From positions 3,102,001-3,166,000 of the forward strand of contig CM049404.1 of the NCBI GenBank assembly GCA_026929865.2: a stretch of DNA of 64,000 nt, read 5' to 3'. Source of the DNA: Hyperoplus lanceolatus. Taxonomy: Eukaryota; Chordata; Actinopteri; Uranoscopiformes; Ammodytidae. Numbering within the stretch: the first letter of the stretch is position 1; every line of letters starts with the position of its first letter. Below the pieces are notes generated by a model that searched no databases, was not told the DNA's origin, and was given only the letters and a program-made list of their open reading frames with translations. A program made the translations under genes and the position numbers. Positions 21,301 through 35,442 of the stretch are shown here, piece by piece.

Positions 21301-23236
21301 GCTGCTAAACATACAGCCAGGCACGGAGCTGCTCTGCTGCCGTGCCACAAACATGTTAAGTATTATTCTAGCTTATTATTACACCTACTTTTTCCATTTA
21401 TTAACAATTGTGAACATCTCCCTATGACACAGGCATTGAACTGTTCATTATCAAGACAGATCAAGCTCACATCACAGATCAAAGTAAGTAATAGAAGTAA
21501 TAAAAAGAGAAATTATTTATCATACACAGGACAAAGACAACCAACTGATGACAGCTTCCAAAAGCTGCCAGTAGGAGACAATCGGACCATGGAGCTGGTT
21601 CCACACCTTATACAACAAAACATTGTGCCAGACTTCCTGCCATGGACACCTCTCCTTGACCAGAAATGAGAAATCTCCCCTGGGTAATTTTTTCATGCCA
21701 TTACCCTCTTTGCCCCATTTCATCTCTTTGTCTCCACACAGTCAATAAAGCATGGAAAATGTCCAAGATGTAAACTGGCCATTGTGTTTCGAAAACCTTG
21801 AATCTCTCTCCCAGCTCCCTTTTCTTTTTAGTGGATAGGCATTTAGAAATGCACCCTGTTGTTGGAGATGGCTTCAACTGCACCAGCGACGGTCAATAAG
21901 GCACCGAGGCTCTGTATGTGTCACACTGATTATCAGACATGTGTTGCTACGTGACAGCTGGCCAGCCTAACAGACTCGTACAATGCAAGCTACACAAATA
22001 CAATGCAAGCTACACAAATAGAGACGGAGAGGAGAATTGCAACTTAGCAGACAGGTGTGGCTGTCAAAACTGGATAAAGACAGTCTGACGGACACAATGC
22101 AAGCTAGGTACTAAACTCAACATATGACAGGTAGACAATTGTTCCTGGTAATAAACAAAGTGTAGACAGGAGGTAGGCAGACACAAAGAAGGGATCAACA
22201 TAATGAACAAATGACTGGTAGTTAGGCAGACTGCAGGGAACAGACGTATGGAAAATGACATTGTTTGGAAGTTGCCTTGGAGGGTGGAGGGAGATAATAG
22301 GACGGGTTAGCCAGGCATAATGACAGAAGAAAAAGAGTTCGCTGTGTGAAGAAAGAGGAAAGTTTGTATGGAAATGTATCACTGTCCCACCACAAAATTA
22401 AATATATTAAGGGATATGTTAACTTAAGAAAATGAATAAATATCTAAGCAGAAAGAAGTACTAGTCTATTTTCCCCCACCACTAAATATTATAATCGGAA
22501 TACAAGTCTTGCTTTTTGAATAGACCAATTATACAACGAGAAGAAAAAGTGCATTTTGTTTTCCTGCCTTTCTGATTTTTAAAAGTGTGTGAGATTATCA
22601 GTCACCTCTGCAGAAGTACAACATGGCAGGTGGGAAACTAAGATAGATTGTATGGCTAATGGTTCTAATGGTAGTGTTGTTACATGGTATACTTACAGTA
22701 ATGTCTCTTGCTATAGATATCGTAAAGGGGACTGGTTATCTTTCAGGGTGACCAAGCATATTGTTTGTGAAACTGGTTGAATAGATGCAAGCACACAGCC
22801 TATTCCAACAGCAGTGCAATTAATTATTCATCGTGCAGCACAATTCACTGATTATGTTTTACACAGAAAGTCCATTACGCTAGGTTGTCTCGCGTGTAAA
22901 GCCATTTCAATGTATACTGGGTCTACAAATACAGAAATAGCTTTTTCTTTCTCTTTCTCTTCTTTATTGAAGGCCAGGAGCATGAGGTGACTGCATCCTT
23001 GGTAGACTTTATGTTGCAGTGTTTTGGAATTAGAAAATATACAACATTCTAGTGAAAAGGAAAAATTCTGATCAGGTTATTTTACATCCTAACAAGGTTA
23101 GATGTGTAATGGATTAAAGTGGCAGGGTAAATAAGCAGAAAGCTTTTTCATTTTTGTAACGTCTTATTACAGCAGGGAAAATGGCTCTTTGTGTTGCCTT
23201 GAAAAAAAAACCTTGCAAAGCATTCTAGCTTCTGCT
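21301..23236. other. Unassigned sequence with a short tandem duplication
   Basis: Nothing recognised, except that tacaatgcaagctacacaaa occurs twice in tandem at about 21979-22019. Confidence 0.35.
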
Positions 23237-23325
23237 ACTAAAGGTCCCATATTATGCAAAATGCACTTTTTCAATGTTTTTTTAACATAAATATGGGTTC
23301 ACAGCAGACCCGGCATCAGAGCAAA
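23237..23325 (+). mobile_element. MITE terminal fragment
   Basis: The stretch aaaggtcccatattatgc, followed by aaaatgcactttttc, matches the end of a very common fish inverted-repeat element. Only one end is seen. Confidence 0.4.
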
Positions 23326-25587
23326 TCGCTACAGGGGGCATGTACATTTTGTGGGAGGGCCTGCATGAATATTATGACAGGTGCACAAAAAACTCAATTG
23401 CAACAGTCCACTGCAGCGCAAAAACATCAGCATGGCCAACACAGCATTGCCTTAAGACGCACGCAGCTCGCAAATAGTACACATTAACACATGAACAGCC
23501 AAATACAAAACACATTTGCATTGTGTGCATGGTGGCACACAATGGATGACACCATAGCGGATGCCAACAGTGATGCGTAAAAATGCATGCCGCACCACGC
23601 AGATACATGCAAATAAATATAAAATAATCTGGCCGGAATTGTATCCAGTTTCACCTGGTTGGGTTTATTAATTTCAAGATCGCCAGGGGCTAAAGCTCTT
23701 TGAGCATGTGTAGCCCAATAGACTAGCAGTAGCCTACAGCCGCATCCCCGTGATGGAGGCGAGGAGGAGGCTGCTGCTGCTCCTAGCCTAGTACCCCTGA
23801 CTGCAGCTTGCAGATCAAGGAGGGGCTCAATGTGGGTGGAGCTAAACGTTTGACTCTGCCCAACTTTAAATACATCTATGTGATGCCTGTGAGTAATCCT
23901 TCGGACATGGCACGAACCTCCAGCCTTGTTTATTAGCCTACTTGTGAGGCTACTATTTTTAAAAGATTACTATGCCTAACTTCAAAATTTCTCTCTGGCA
24001 GCCGTGCTCTCTGTCTTCAGTGCTGAAATAAAACTTGCTTCATAAATGTACAGGCAAAGGAAACAGGTGTATTAGTTAGGCTACTGTTTTATAGAGAAAA
24101 CTACCTTCATGCCTGTAGTAGCGTTATAATGACCTTTCTCTTTTTCTGCCAGCGAATCCTCAAACACATCTCCCAAAGTCTAATGACCTAGTTCACCATC
24201 TGCCTTGTTTACTGCTGCCATTATCTTCTTCCATAAATCTGATTATTATGTTTTTTACAAACACTGCAAACATTTCTATAATTTTTCTTGTTCAAAAGTC
24301 TGAGTGATTAAGTGTTCTTTGTCTCCACAGGCATTTTCGAAACTGGCGCCGCACAAGATGTGAAAAAAGAATGTTACAATAAAATGTGCACATCGCTAAG
24401 TCAGTAGCTGCGCCTGGTGGAAGTTTTAGATGCAACAGCTGTAAATATCTATCACTAGGCCTGATGTAGCTAGGTCCCTACTTATGTCCAGCTGGTGCAA
24501 CCGGCCCCCCTGGGCTGTAAGTCATAGATAAAACTGTAAAGACAAAAAAATAAGCCTTTCATAGGGTGGATGGCTGGAAAAGAGGTGATGCAGCAATGGG
24601 AAGTGTGAGGTAAATAATGGGCTATTCGAAACACTAAACCACATAAACATTTGTCTTGTAAAACCCTGAAATAAAAGCCTGACTTGAAACATGTGCATAA
24701 TGTGAGAGCTTTAACATACAGCTGGCTGGACTAATGAAGTGAGCCGTAGCCTCTGAAAGGCACGGGCCAGCCGGGGAAGTGAGAGTGCAGACAGAGAGAG
24801 TTGCAGAGTTCAGAAAAGCCTGTCGGTTCTCTTTCTCTGCAGCCTTCGCTTCAACAAACTGACACCACAACATCCATGCATTTTTCATGATCCGGGTTGG
24901 CTGACAAGCTCTCTCTTTCTCTCTCACTTCCTAGCCTCTCACGTTTTGCAGTAACACACACACACACACACACAGACTTCAGCATGCACCATCACACATT
25001 CTCTCACTCTGAACCAAGCTATCTGCCGAAACAAAAGCCATCAGTCTCACCAATTCACTCCCTAATTCAGAAAAGCTTTTCCCTTCTGAGGGCAGAAAAT
25101 ACACTAGACACTAAAAATGCAGAAAATGAGCGTGATTGAATCTAAAAGAGAAGGTCCTAAAAGAAGATTAAATTCTTATCGTCTTTTACACTAACGTTTC
25201 TGCCAGGAGAGTCATTTTGTAAATGTAATCGGATTACGGTTCGTCACAATCCAAAGGAATCAGACTAGAGAAAGTTGTCACTAACACTTTCTTGAATAGT
25301 CTAAATTCTGATATTTTGTTGTGAGGTTATGTTGGATAAAATTAAACATGCTGGAAGGGGAAAGGAGCTCATAATGATTTTTTTTTTTTGGACAAACTTA
25401 ATAAAATCACAGTTCTTAAATGAAAATAAATTATCCCTACAAGAATTTTTCTGTGGGGAAGTGATTGTGAAACAAAACACAAGTCCGACCTCATTACTGA
25501 GAGGTGGATACGCTGGATTAGTGAATGCAGCAGCATGCAGGTAATCAGTCACAGAAAGTGAACTAGCCTACTGTAGTAGATTTGTAC
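23326..25587. other. Unassigned sequence
   Basis: There is a short CA microsatellite at 24954-24975. No supportable coding gene or element boundary was found. Confidence 0.35.
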
Positions 25588-25595
25588 AAGCATTC

Positions 25596-25777
25596 TTTTT
25601 TTTAAGATTTTTTTTGGCATTTTTATGCTTTATTGATAGTGTAGAGACAGAGTTTAAATGGGGCAGAGAGGGGAGTGACATGCAGAGAACGACCGCGGGT
25701 TGGAATCGAACCCGGGTCCGCTGCTGGCCGAGGCCCATGGGGGGGGGAGCCTTACCAACTGAGCTAAAGGCGCCCCC
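25596..25777 (-). mobile_element. tRNA-derived SINE
   Basis: On the minus strand the element starts gggggcgcctttagctcagt (box A region), has box B gggttcgattcc, and ends in an A-rich tail (T-run at 25596-25613). The flanking octamer AAGCATTC is duplicated exactly (25588-25595, 25778-25785). It is the same family as 53861-54050. Confidence 0.9.
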
Positions 25778-25785
25778 AAGCATTC

Positions 25786-27428
25786 TTAAGTAGAAAACCA
25801 CTTCACTACATTTGAAAACCCATCCAAAAAGGCAGACGCTAGCTTGTTATTGTAGTCATCCACACCTTTGGGTTATAGCAACAACACTGAGGACAAACTC
25901 TGTCCGCTCAATCTGTCAACAATTGTCCAGGAGCATATTAGGTCTAATAATTCAGACCCAGGATATTAAGTTTGTTATGTAGACAGTGTTTATGGTCTGC
26001 CTCTCAATGCACTGCTGCACCCATATTACCACAGACATTCTAGTTTACTGTTAATGATCAGCCTGTTGAGTCTGGTTTGATTTATGTGCATACTGCTAAT
26101 ATTTGGTTGCCCTCTCCACTGAAAGATGGTAGGAACACTTCGCTTCCCAGGCCAGCAGTATAATTACTGCTGGGGACTTAATGTATAACTTAATTTGTCA
26201 TGAAGTTTTTGTGGGAAGAAACCTTCTAATCAAATTGTGAGACCAGCGAAGATTCACCTGTTATATTTACCCATTTTTCTTTTTGACATATCTGTGGACA
26301 CAGTGTCTAAGCTTTAAGCCTCTGGGTGACAGACAGACATCTAAAGCAAGACCTTGCTAAGACGTGCATTGTCAACTTATGTTGCACTGATTGGAGCACA
26401 TCATGCCCCTCTTAAGCCAACACATAATGATACAACTCATCTATTCCACTTTTGTCAAGAGGCAGTTGGTTGTGTACAGTCTCACCAGTGTCAGAGTTCT
26501 TTCCTTTGAACATATTCAACATTTGGGAGCTTTTTCGTACGCTTGTGATGGTAAATGTAGTCAGGAAACACAGAATGGTGGCTTGTAACATATTAAAAAC
26601 ATGTTCTCTGCACATCTTCCAACACACTTCCAGGGGAGAAAAGGGGACTTGGGCACACTGATTGATTGGCAGTGTTTAATTGTGCAAACAGGCTGAGATT
26701 TCAACACCACTGTTGAGGACAAAGCCGGGTGGAAATGTTAGTCAGTGCTTAATTTAAAGCTGTAATTACAAAATACATTTGCAGTAACAATGACAATTGG
26801 AACAATTAACTCCTAACTCCAGTGTGGGAAAAATAAATTAACTTGTTAATTTGTTTTTGTTCATTATAAATATAACGTAATAATTATAATTAAAGTTCAA
26901 AGGGAAAGGTAAACAAGGATCCATTCTTTAACTGTTTTCTTCTCCAAGAGAGAAATTCATTTTAATGTGAAATCCTTTCAATGAGGAGAGACTTAAGGAA
27001 TCAGATGTTGGATCATGGGGATTCCTTTCATTGGAGAGAAAGGAATGTTAAAATTTGAAAAGGACAAAATGTTTTTGTTTTGTATATATTTTTTTCTCTA
27101 GAAGACAGTGAATAACATACATAAATTAACTGATTTCAACTGATCACACAAACTATAGGCACACAACCTCTAGGCATAGTCGTGCCATGGGGGCATAGCA
27201 CCTCATGGCCATCATATGTCTGTCCTGTGTTGTTGTGGTTTTCTTACAATCTTGAAGGAGTTCCCAGAGGTGCTGAGCACTTGTTGGCTGCTTAACCTTC
27301 ACTCCAACTTATCCAAAACCAGAGCATTTGTCTGGAGTGTATAACCAGTCTGCCTAGGTTTTTTCACTCAGTGAAGAAAGTAGTGATGGGAGCAGAGATA
27401 TGAATGTCACTGCAATGGCTCATATTTC
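25786..27428. other. Unassigned AT-rich sequence
   Basis: No gene, element terminus or tandem array was recognised. Confidence 0.35.
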
Positions 27429-27860
27429 CAAGTAAAATATTGGGAGCCTGCCTATTATCCCACAGCCCTATATTCCAACATTTCTAAGATTGTTAGAATA
27501 TTGCAGAATAGGGCATTATGTTCCCACAGGAGCGTGTCTTATCTTCCCACAGCCCAATGGTCCCACATTTCAAGTACTCTAACTATATAATAGAGAAAAG
27601 TATGTCTGTGTGTGTCGGTATCACTACTAAGCTAACCTCTTCCTGTCCCCTTACCCTAACCACCCAGCCGAAGCCTGACCCTAATCGCCATTTTCAGGAA
27701 CATAGAGCTGTGGGACCACCAAGCTGTGGGAACATAGGGCCTACTTTTGAGGGAAGGAAAATGCTAGACATGTGGGAACATAGGGCCTACATTTCTAAAT
27801 TTTCAGCGAACAAACAAAAATCCTTAGAAATATCGGAACATAGGGCGGACCACAAAAGAT
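27429..27860. mobile_element. MITE with repeated GTGGGAACATAGGGC motif
   Basis: The left part has tatcccacagccctatattc and ttcccacagcccaatgg. The right part has gtgggaacatagggcctac twice and ggaacatagggcggacc. The halves are in inverted relation, as expected for a fold-back MITE. A fragment of the same family occurs near 41362-41395. Confidence 0.5.
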
Positions 27861-28078
27861 TGGTATATGTCATTGCACTTGCACATCTTTCTTTATGGTT
27901 TCCATGTTTTAGAAATCAGACAAACTGTGCGTGTGTGTGGTCGCTGATGAAGACAATTATTTTCAGTACCCTTCAGCACCCATCAGTATTGCATTTCAGT
28001 GAAGACATTGGCAGTGTGAAATACATCAGTGCTAACACACCACAGAACAAGATAAAAATGCCTCGAAGCAAGATGTGT

Positions 28079-28102
28079 CACACACACACACACACACACA
28101 CT
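28079..28102. repeat. CA microsatellite
   Basis: An uninterrupted CA run. Confidence 0.9.
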
Positions 28103-28434
28103 ATCAAACTGAACTTGAGGCATGCTGCAAAGTTAGCAACAGCTCTACTCATTCTATAGCTGTGAGTATCTTTGGGATTATCAAGGTTACTGTTTCTGCT
28201 ATTATTATGGGTTTCTTGTATTATTGTCAATGGAAAGTCTGAGACATGCTGATATTAAGCCAACTCAGAGGCTCCTTCTGGGTTCATGGAGGTTTGCCAT
28301 GTTTTTCAAGGATGTTTTTCAGAGACATGCTGCCTTAATGTTTAATATTTGGACTGTACAAAATGGTACTGAATCCTTCAACCTATTGGATAATTATAAG
28401 CGAAAACTATTATTCACATCACACTGGTATAAGA

Positions 28435-28808
28435 TAGCCTGGCTCCGCCCGCCCGCCTACTTCCGGCCAAATTTTATTTTCCCTTCAGTAGTCAGTCTGG
28501 GTGTACAGCCCATTTCCCAGTTTTGCCGGAGATTCGACAGCCGGTCCAATCAGCGAACACAGCGAGTGGCTGAGAACGATGACGTCGAAGTCGCGCTCCA
28601 GTTTCAGTTGCCAGAAGCCGGCTCATGACACACATGACGACCAAACGTTATGCGATTGGTTGGCTAATCCAGAGTGGCACTGGGCAGATCCAATAGTTTT
28701 AAACTTTAACAGACACCCGCCTCCATGAGTGAACGTTTGCCAATTACAGCACTGCCAGACCTTCTGTACAAATGAAATGAAGTATGATGGTCTGGTAGCA
28801 CCAGGCTA
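28435..28808 (-). mobile_element. TAGCCTGG MITE, short form, complete
   Basis: It runs from TAGCCTGGCTCCGCCCG to tagcaccaggcta and is flanked by the perfect 9-bp duplication GGTATAAGA (28426-28434, 28809-28817). It lacks the roughly 260-bp insert of the long form. A 9-bp target suggests a Mutator- or Merlin-like origin. Confidence 0.85.
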
Positions 28809-28819
28809 GGTATAAGATG

Positions 28820-29160
28820 CAAGCTTACATAAATGGTCTACTCTTGAACAGTATATGAAAATGATTTAGGAAATGTTCTGTACCATACTACCATGTTACT
28901 CTTTGTACACTTCGGTGCCACCCGAAAGTCCTTCTCCCACGCTCGCTGCTTTGCCTCTGACACGGCAGAGGCTGCAGCCCTACAACTGCCTCGTTGCAGA
29001 TATAACTAAATTAATTCAGAATTTTACCCTTTAACTTTGCCGGCCCAAATTATGTATGTGGTATAAGTGGGTTGGCTATTTTAAGACTTCCAGCCCCATA
29101 GCCTGCTGGCATGTTAATATTATACTGTTATATTATACTACAAAGTCACAGTAAAGGGCT
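28820..29160. other. Unassigned sequence
   Basis: Nothing recognised. Confidence 0.3.
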
Positions 29161-29167
29161 CTGATAC

Positions 29168-29310
29168 ACCAGGGGCCTTTTTCAGGAAGCAGGGTTAACA
29201 AACTCTGTTCAAACCTGCACTCTGAGTTGACCAACTCTGAGATGAGCAACTCAGATCAACCAGCTGATCAGCGTTGGGTCAGTCAACTCTGAGCGTGTTC
29301 ACTCTGGTAG
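29168..29310 (+). mobile_element. Harbinger-like MITE fragment
   Basis: It starts ggggcctttttcaggaagcag and continues with several inverted aactctgag and ctcagagtt-type motifs. It is related to 42428-42540. Only one terminus is visible. Confidence 0.4.
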
Positions 29311-30213
29311 GAGCATGTGCGTAAAAGCCATCGTCAATGGATGGAACATGATTCACCATGGAAACAGGAGGAAACAAATGCTTGATCCTCCCACTGGATT
29401 GAGAAATATTAATGAATGAACAATGTGGTACAGAGAAGAATTAATGGGGATATTATATCAAAACTCTGATCTAATCACCTCTGCCATTCAGAGGAATATT
29501 GCTTCTATTTATGAGAAGCAATATTCAGTAAAAAAGTTACAAATATCAGCAAAAGCAGGAGCTGGCATTGCACAGAATTGCTGACAGCGAAGCCCATTAA
29601 GCTATATTCGCTCTATATAAAATGGCAAGCAGTCCTTCAATTACGTGTAGTAAACAGACTGTCGCTCCTTTTAAATGGGGAGTGAAAGACGCCAGGCAAG
29701 TGAGGCAACAATTTTCATTGACGAAGAGCCTGATTGACTTATAAACAAACCCTGGGGTCCCCTTACTCAACTCTCCTTAACACAATTCTGAACAAACATT
29801 TTCCACTGTCTCCAAGTAGCATCCTCAAGAGTCACATTAAACTTGTTCCACATACGCAAACACACACACACACCTTCCAGCCTACTTCCAAGCCCCAGTC
29901 GGTTTCAGCTGCTTCACTCAGCTCACGTCCTGTTCTCCACTGATCAGAGGTCAGCCTGAAGTGTCTCCATTAGTCACGTCTCATTTCTCCCTGGCTCCCT
30001 GACTCTGATCCAGGGTCAGGCATTGCCCAGCAGCCATGTCCCCTCCCCTAGCGCTGGCTGTTCTGGCTGACCCTACCTCTTATCTCTGTCAAGTAACACA
30101 GTCACTGACGCTGGTCCTCTCTCGCTTCTCTTTTCCAGCACACAGGTGTCCTCACAACAAACACATGCAGGGAAAGAAGCATACAAATTCCTTTTTAAGT
30201 AATGCACACTAGA
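29311..30213. other. Unassigned sequence
   Basis: A short CA run lies near 29861-29874. No gene was recognised. Confidence 0.3.
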
Positions 30214-30221
30214 CGCGGGGG

Positions 30222-31542
30222 CAGGCCCGGTTCTAGACAGTTAGAATAGGGTGGGCCTGTAGAAATTTTAGGTGGGCACACTGGGCAGAGAGACCGAAGA
30301 TGCGCCCGAGCATAATTTTTTTGCCCTTGTAAGATCTCTGCGTCTGCTTTTTGGCACATTTACTATGAATTGTGTAGAACACAATATGCAAATAAACTTT
30401 GAGTGTTGCTGTGTGGGAGATTTGATTCTTGCATGTTTTTTTTCCAAAATGTTTATGAATAACATATAATATACATTATATACAACATAATGTATCTCTT
30501 TTTTTAATCGCAGTATTAACTGTAGGCAGCCTGAGCTGATTGAAGAGAAAGCTTTGGGACTGGGCAACCAGCCGAGGTCGCAACCCTGCTAGGGGGATCC
30601 GGGGGTATGCCCCCCCCTCGGAGATTTGTTTTTACCTTTTTAAAGTGAAATGCATGAACCTGGTGCACTTTCAGAGTAGACTTTCAAATTAAGAGGCTAA
30701 ATCTGAGGAAGTTTGTGTGAACAAATAATTTGGAGAGACTGGGTCGGATGAATTAGAAGCTATTGAATTAGAAGCTATTGAAGAAAGACACATGGAAATA
30801 TAAATTTGAAATAAAATATTATGCAGGGTCCTCTGGGTTGGGCTTGGTGCTCTTTTTCTTTTACGGTACATATTTTTCTGTAATATAATGAATTAATTTA
30901 AATGCAGTGAGAGGAACGAAGCAGAAGAACTCTGTTGTCCAGTTATCTTTTTTTCCACAGATGAGGCTGAAATAGGCTATAGACTATACACAGTGCATGG
31001 GCAACTGAGGGCAGCCCCATTTTCAAATATTTTTAAATAAACTCAATACACACTGTGCATGCCATGGACTTGAACGTGACGTGATTAGTTAACCTCGGAT
31101 TACCTCCCAGATGAACTGATTCAATTATTAAGCTATTAACTATCTACCAAAACATTGTATTCCTTTTATTGTATGATAATTTACATTTACATAATATGAT
31201 GTTGATATCAAACACACAAACTTAAAAAAAAAAAAATAAAAAAAAAATTGGGGGGGGCCCCTGGCAGTCGGGACCCTAAGCAACCGCTCATTCGCTTATG
31301 CCTCGGGCCGGCTCTGCTGACCAGTGACCACTATAAGTGGGTGGGTAACTTGGAGGCAGGCTGTCCTGCCCAGTGCCCACCCAATAATACAATTAGAAGC
31401 AATGCATGGTAATGGTATATTCTTTAGTATTAATTAATTGTCTGAATTTTATTTGACATTTTCTTGGACAGCGAATGAACAGGTCCGTCCGATAGTGGGC
31501 CTGGACACAGCCCACCCTGGCCCCTGGCTAGCACCGGCCCTG
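30222..31542. mobile_element. hAT element, 1.32 kb, perfect 8-bp duplication
   Basis: It starts CAGGCCCGGTTCTAGAC and ends gctagcaccggccctg. It is flanked by the exact octamer CGCGGGGG (30214-30221, 31543-31550). The interior contains the gggggatccgggggtatg motif common near hAT ends, and a block (30265-30560) shared in direct orientation with 37985-38545. No transposase frame was found. The right end is related to 16595-16930. Confidence 0.8.
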
Positions 31543-31876
31543 CGCGGGGGCACACTAGAAAACGACAAAGAAAATACAATGTAAATAGATATGTCCACAT
31601 ACTGTACATGTATGATAATATATGACAAATAATACATAGTGATACACAATACATTAATTGTATTTATATTACATCCACAGCGTAAAGATATTGTTATTGC
31701 TAAACATAACGTGGCACACAAAACCAACACTCCTTTCGTATCCATTTAATAAACATCTTAAAAATATGTTCATCTATAAAATACGACTTGATGTAAATGA
31801 AAGATGAGCCAAAAGATTGATTACATACATACCAACGATGCTCTCTTAGATGATGCCAGATATAAACATGGGCTAA

Positions 31877-32041
31877 CTAACGTCCTGCTCATACCAATTT
31901 TGACGTCAATTTGAGTATGTTGTGGTTGTGTATGCGTGTTTGAGTAGGCGAGAAATGCCTGGATGAGTACTTACTTCCGGGAAGATTTTGTGTATGGATC
32001 GATAGGTTACTCTTCCTACTCAACTGCCCCACAATGCATTG
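31877..32041 (-). mobile_element. MITE copy, empty-site relative of 7115-7810
   Basis: It is the reverse complement of 7115-7194 joined to 7715-7805, with shared caatgcattg, ttccgggaagattttg and tttgagtaggcgagaaatg-type blocks. It lacks the inserted hAT MITE. Confidence 0.65.
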
Positions 32042-32175
32042 CATCTTTTCAAACGACACAGGTTTTAAAAAAAATCTTTATTGCTTGTGTATTTTTCAGT
32101 ATAAACCAGTACCGTAAGTGGACTGTATGCACTATATACATTTTAAGTATGTACAGTTGAACCGAGCGTCCCTTC

Positions 32176-32400
32176 TTAAGGTGCGAACACACTGCACACC
32201 GCCACGCTGCGAGTTTACATAGAAAGTCAATGTATTTCGCGCGCACAAATGCACACGTATTTGCAGCCAGAATGATAAAAATATGATAACTTCTACATAT
32301 TTGGTCTAAAAAACTCAAAATCAAGGACGCACACCTTCGTGCCGTGCACAAGCAATATCCGGAAGCTCAGCTCCGGCCGATTGGACTAAAACTCAGAAAG
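32176..32400 (+). mobile_element. Probable MITE fragment
   Basis: It begins ttaaggtgcgaacacactgc and includes tttacatagaaagtcaatg, which are motifs of common fish inverted-repeat elements. No second terminus was found. Confidence 0.3.
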
Positions 32401-32411
32401 ATATGCGAGCC

Positions 32412-32437
32412 ACAGACAGACAGACAGACATTTTCTT

Positions 32438-32512
<75 letters not shown>
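32412..32512. repeat. CAGA and GATA microsatellite
   Basis: A short CAGA run (32412-32430) is followed by an uninterrupted GATA array (32438-32512, about 18 units). Confidence 0.95.
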
Positions 32513-33703
<1,191 letters not shown>

Positions 33704-34059
33704 AGGAACCTACCCAGACCCCTCCTTCATCCATCTGTCTCTCACTCCATCTCTGTTCTGAACTGGCTGACCTGTCTTGAGTGAGGAAAACGAGTTGTAA
33801 TAGTTTTGCTTAGTTTAGTTGCAGACTGGAGAAGATTAGCTCACATCCTAATTCATATCACAACCTGTCAGGCTTACACACTCAATGTATTATTTTACTG
33901 CAACCACGGTTGTCATTCTAAGCATTTACATGATGTAGATCCTGAACCCGTTAGTCGACACTTACACCAGGTTCCACTTGAATGGAACCCAACAAAATTG
34001 CTCCCCTTGATTGGCATTTTGAAAGGCTATTCTATCCAATCTTGCCTCCCTCCCCATGA
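33704..34059. other. Unassigned sequence
   Basis: Nothing recognised. Confidence 0.3.
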
Positions 34060-34370
34060 TAAGTTAAGTTACTTTATTAGTCAATGGTTACATTGAAATT
34101 TGTCTTTTCGCATATCCCCTCTCAAGTTACCACACTTCGGAGGGAGTCATAGCGCAGGGTCAGCCATAGTAAAGTGCCCATGGAGCAGTTTTGGGTTAAG
34201 TGTCTTGCTCAATGACACAATGGTAGAGATGGTGGGCACCGTAGACGTAATACCAGCTACTACTAGTGTTACAACTAACACCCTCCTGCCTGGTGCCGGG
34301 GATCCAACCAGAGGCCTCATGGTTACTGGTCGGCCACCTTTCCTCTAGGCCATCCTACCACTGATATGCC
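34060..34370. repeat. Dispersed fish repeat, class not assigned
   Basis: The block ggttaagtgtcttgctcaat followed by ccggggatccaaccagagg and tcggccacctttcctctagg is a widespread fish repeat, resembling a LINE or SINE 3' region. No clear tail or target duplication was found. Confidence 0.4.
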
Positions 34371-35258
34371 TGGGAGTGTCTGATGCAATATAATCTCCTC
34401 ATGACACTTAGTCCAATTTAAAGGGTGTGGCTAGTACGTAACTGATTTGAGACGACCTTATTAACATTTCTTACTTTTTTTTCACAACTTGAAAGATGTG
34501 TCCTTCACTCGAGTGAGTTTAAAAAATAAATAACAGTACAAGCCTGCTCTAGAGTACGCTGTAGTCTAGTGTCTAGCCTATGGGACCAAAACAAAAGCTC
34601 AATCTATAAAACACATCTGAAGCCAACGCAGTGTTTTGAGTTTCCTGGTTTCAATCAATAGCCCAACCTTGGTTCATTTTAATCATTCATAGTCTAATCT
34701 TGAATGTAATAGTGCTTTCAGGGCGTGATAAGCCGCGCAACTGCTCTATAAATTATGGCACGGCATTACCCATAGGCCGCAGTATGACAGGGAAATCGAT
34801 GCAGAAGGGGCCCTGTTTCAAATGCAAAAGCATATTTACAAAAGGGATATTTACCTGTATCACTTGAGATTAATGTTACATGATTTATGAAATAGAATTC
34901 CAATGATATTTAAGAGACCATCTGTTATAATTAGGCCGGTGGTATTGACTACCGACATCAGGCTGCTATCATCCGCTCCCTGTGTGTGTTGCCTTTTCCA
35001 CTTTATTTTTCTCTTTCTTCATTCAGTGGGCCTCTGCAGCCCCTCCACAGTGTAGGCTCTACAGCAGCATGATGTGGAGATCAGTACAAGTGAGACAGAG
35101 GCAAACCAATGGGAAACTGCAACCTTGGAATAATCCTGTAACTATTCCCCAATCAGCCAACCTCTGCTGTAATGTATAGTGCATGTCGAGGGAAAATATG
35201 GAAGACTTCCTATTTATTATGGAACAAAGCTGGCTACTATTGTGGATGTGGTACAGTA

Positions 35259-35261
<3 letters not shown>
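34371..35261. other. Unassigned sequence
   Basis: An acceptor-like tract (tctttcttcattcag, ending at 35026) precedes an open frame, but no domain or partner exon supports a gene. Confidence 0.3.

Positions 35262-35292
<31 letters not shown>
35262..35292. repeat. TG microsatellite
   Basis: A short uninterrupted TG run next to the hAT MITE. Confidence 0.9.
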
Positions 35293-35297
35293 GTTTT

Positions 35298-35442
35298 CAG
35301 TGTTGGGAATAACGCTGTTTAAAATAACGGCGTTAGGTAACTTCTATTATAAAGTAATTCAGTTACTAACTCAGTTACTTTTTGGAACAAGTAGTGAGTA
35401 AATATAACTAATTACTTTTTTAAAGTAACGTTCCCAACACTG
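35298..35442. mobile_element. hAT MITE, 145 bp
   Basis: It starts CAGTGTTGGGAATAACG and ends taacgttcccaacactg: terminal repeats of about 16 bp with one mismatch. The flanks gttgtttt and gttgttat differ at one position of eight, giving an aged hAT target duplication. Confidence 0.85.

Noticed and set aside
27518-28159. 213-codon open frame
   Set aside because: It runs through a MITE and a CA microsatellite; no domain is present.
32412-32512. CRISPR-like array
   Set aside because: A 4-bp microsatellite in eukaryotic DNA without spacers.
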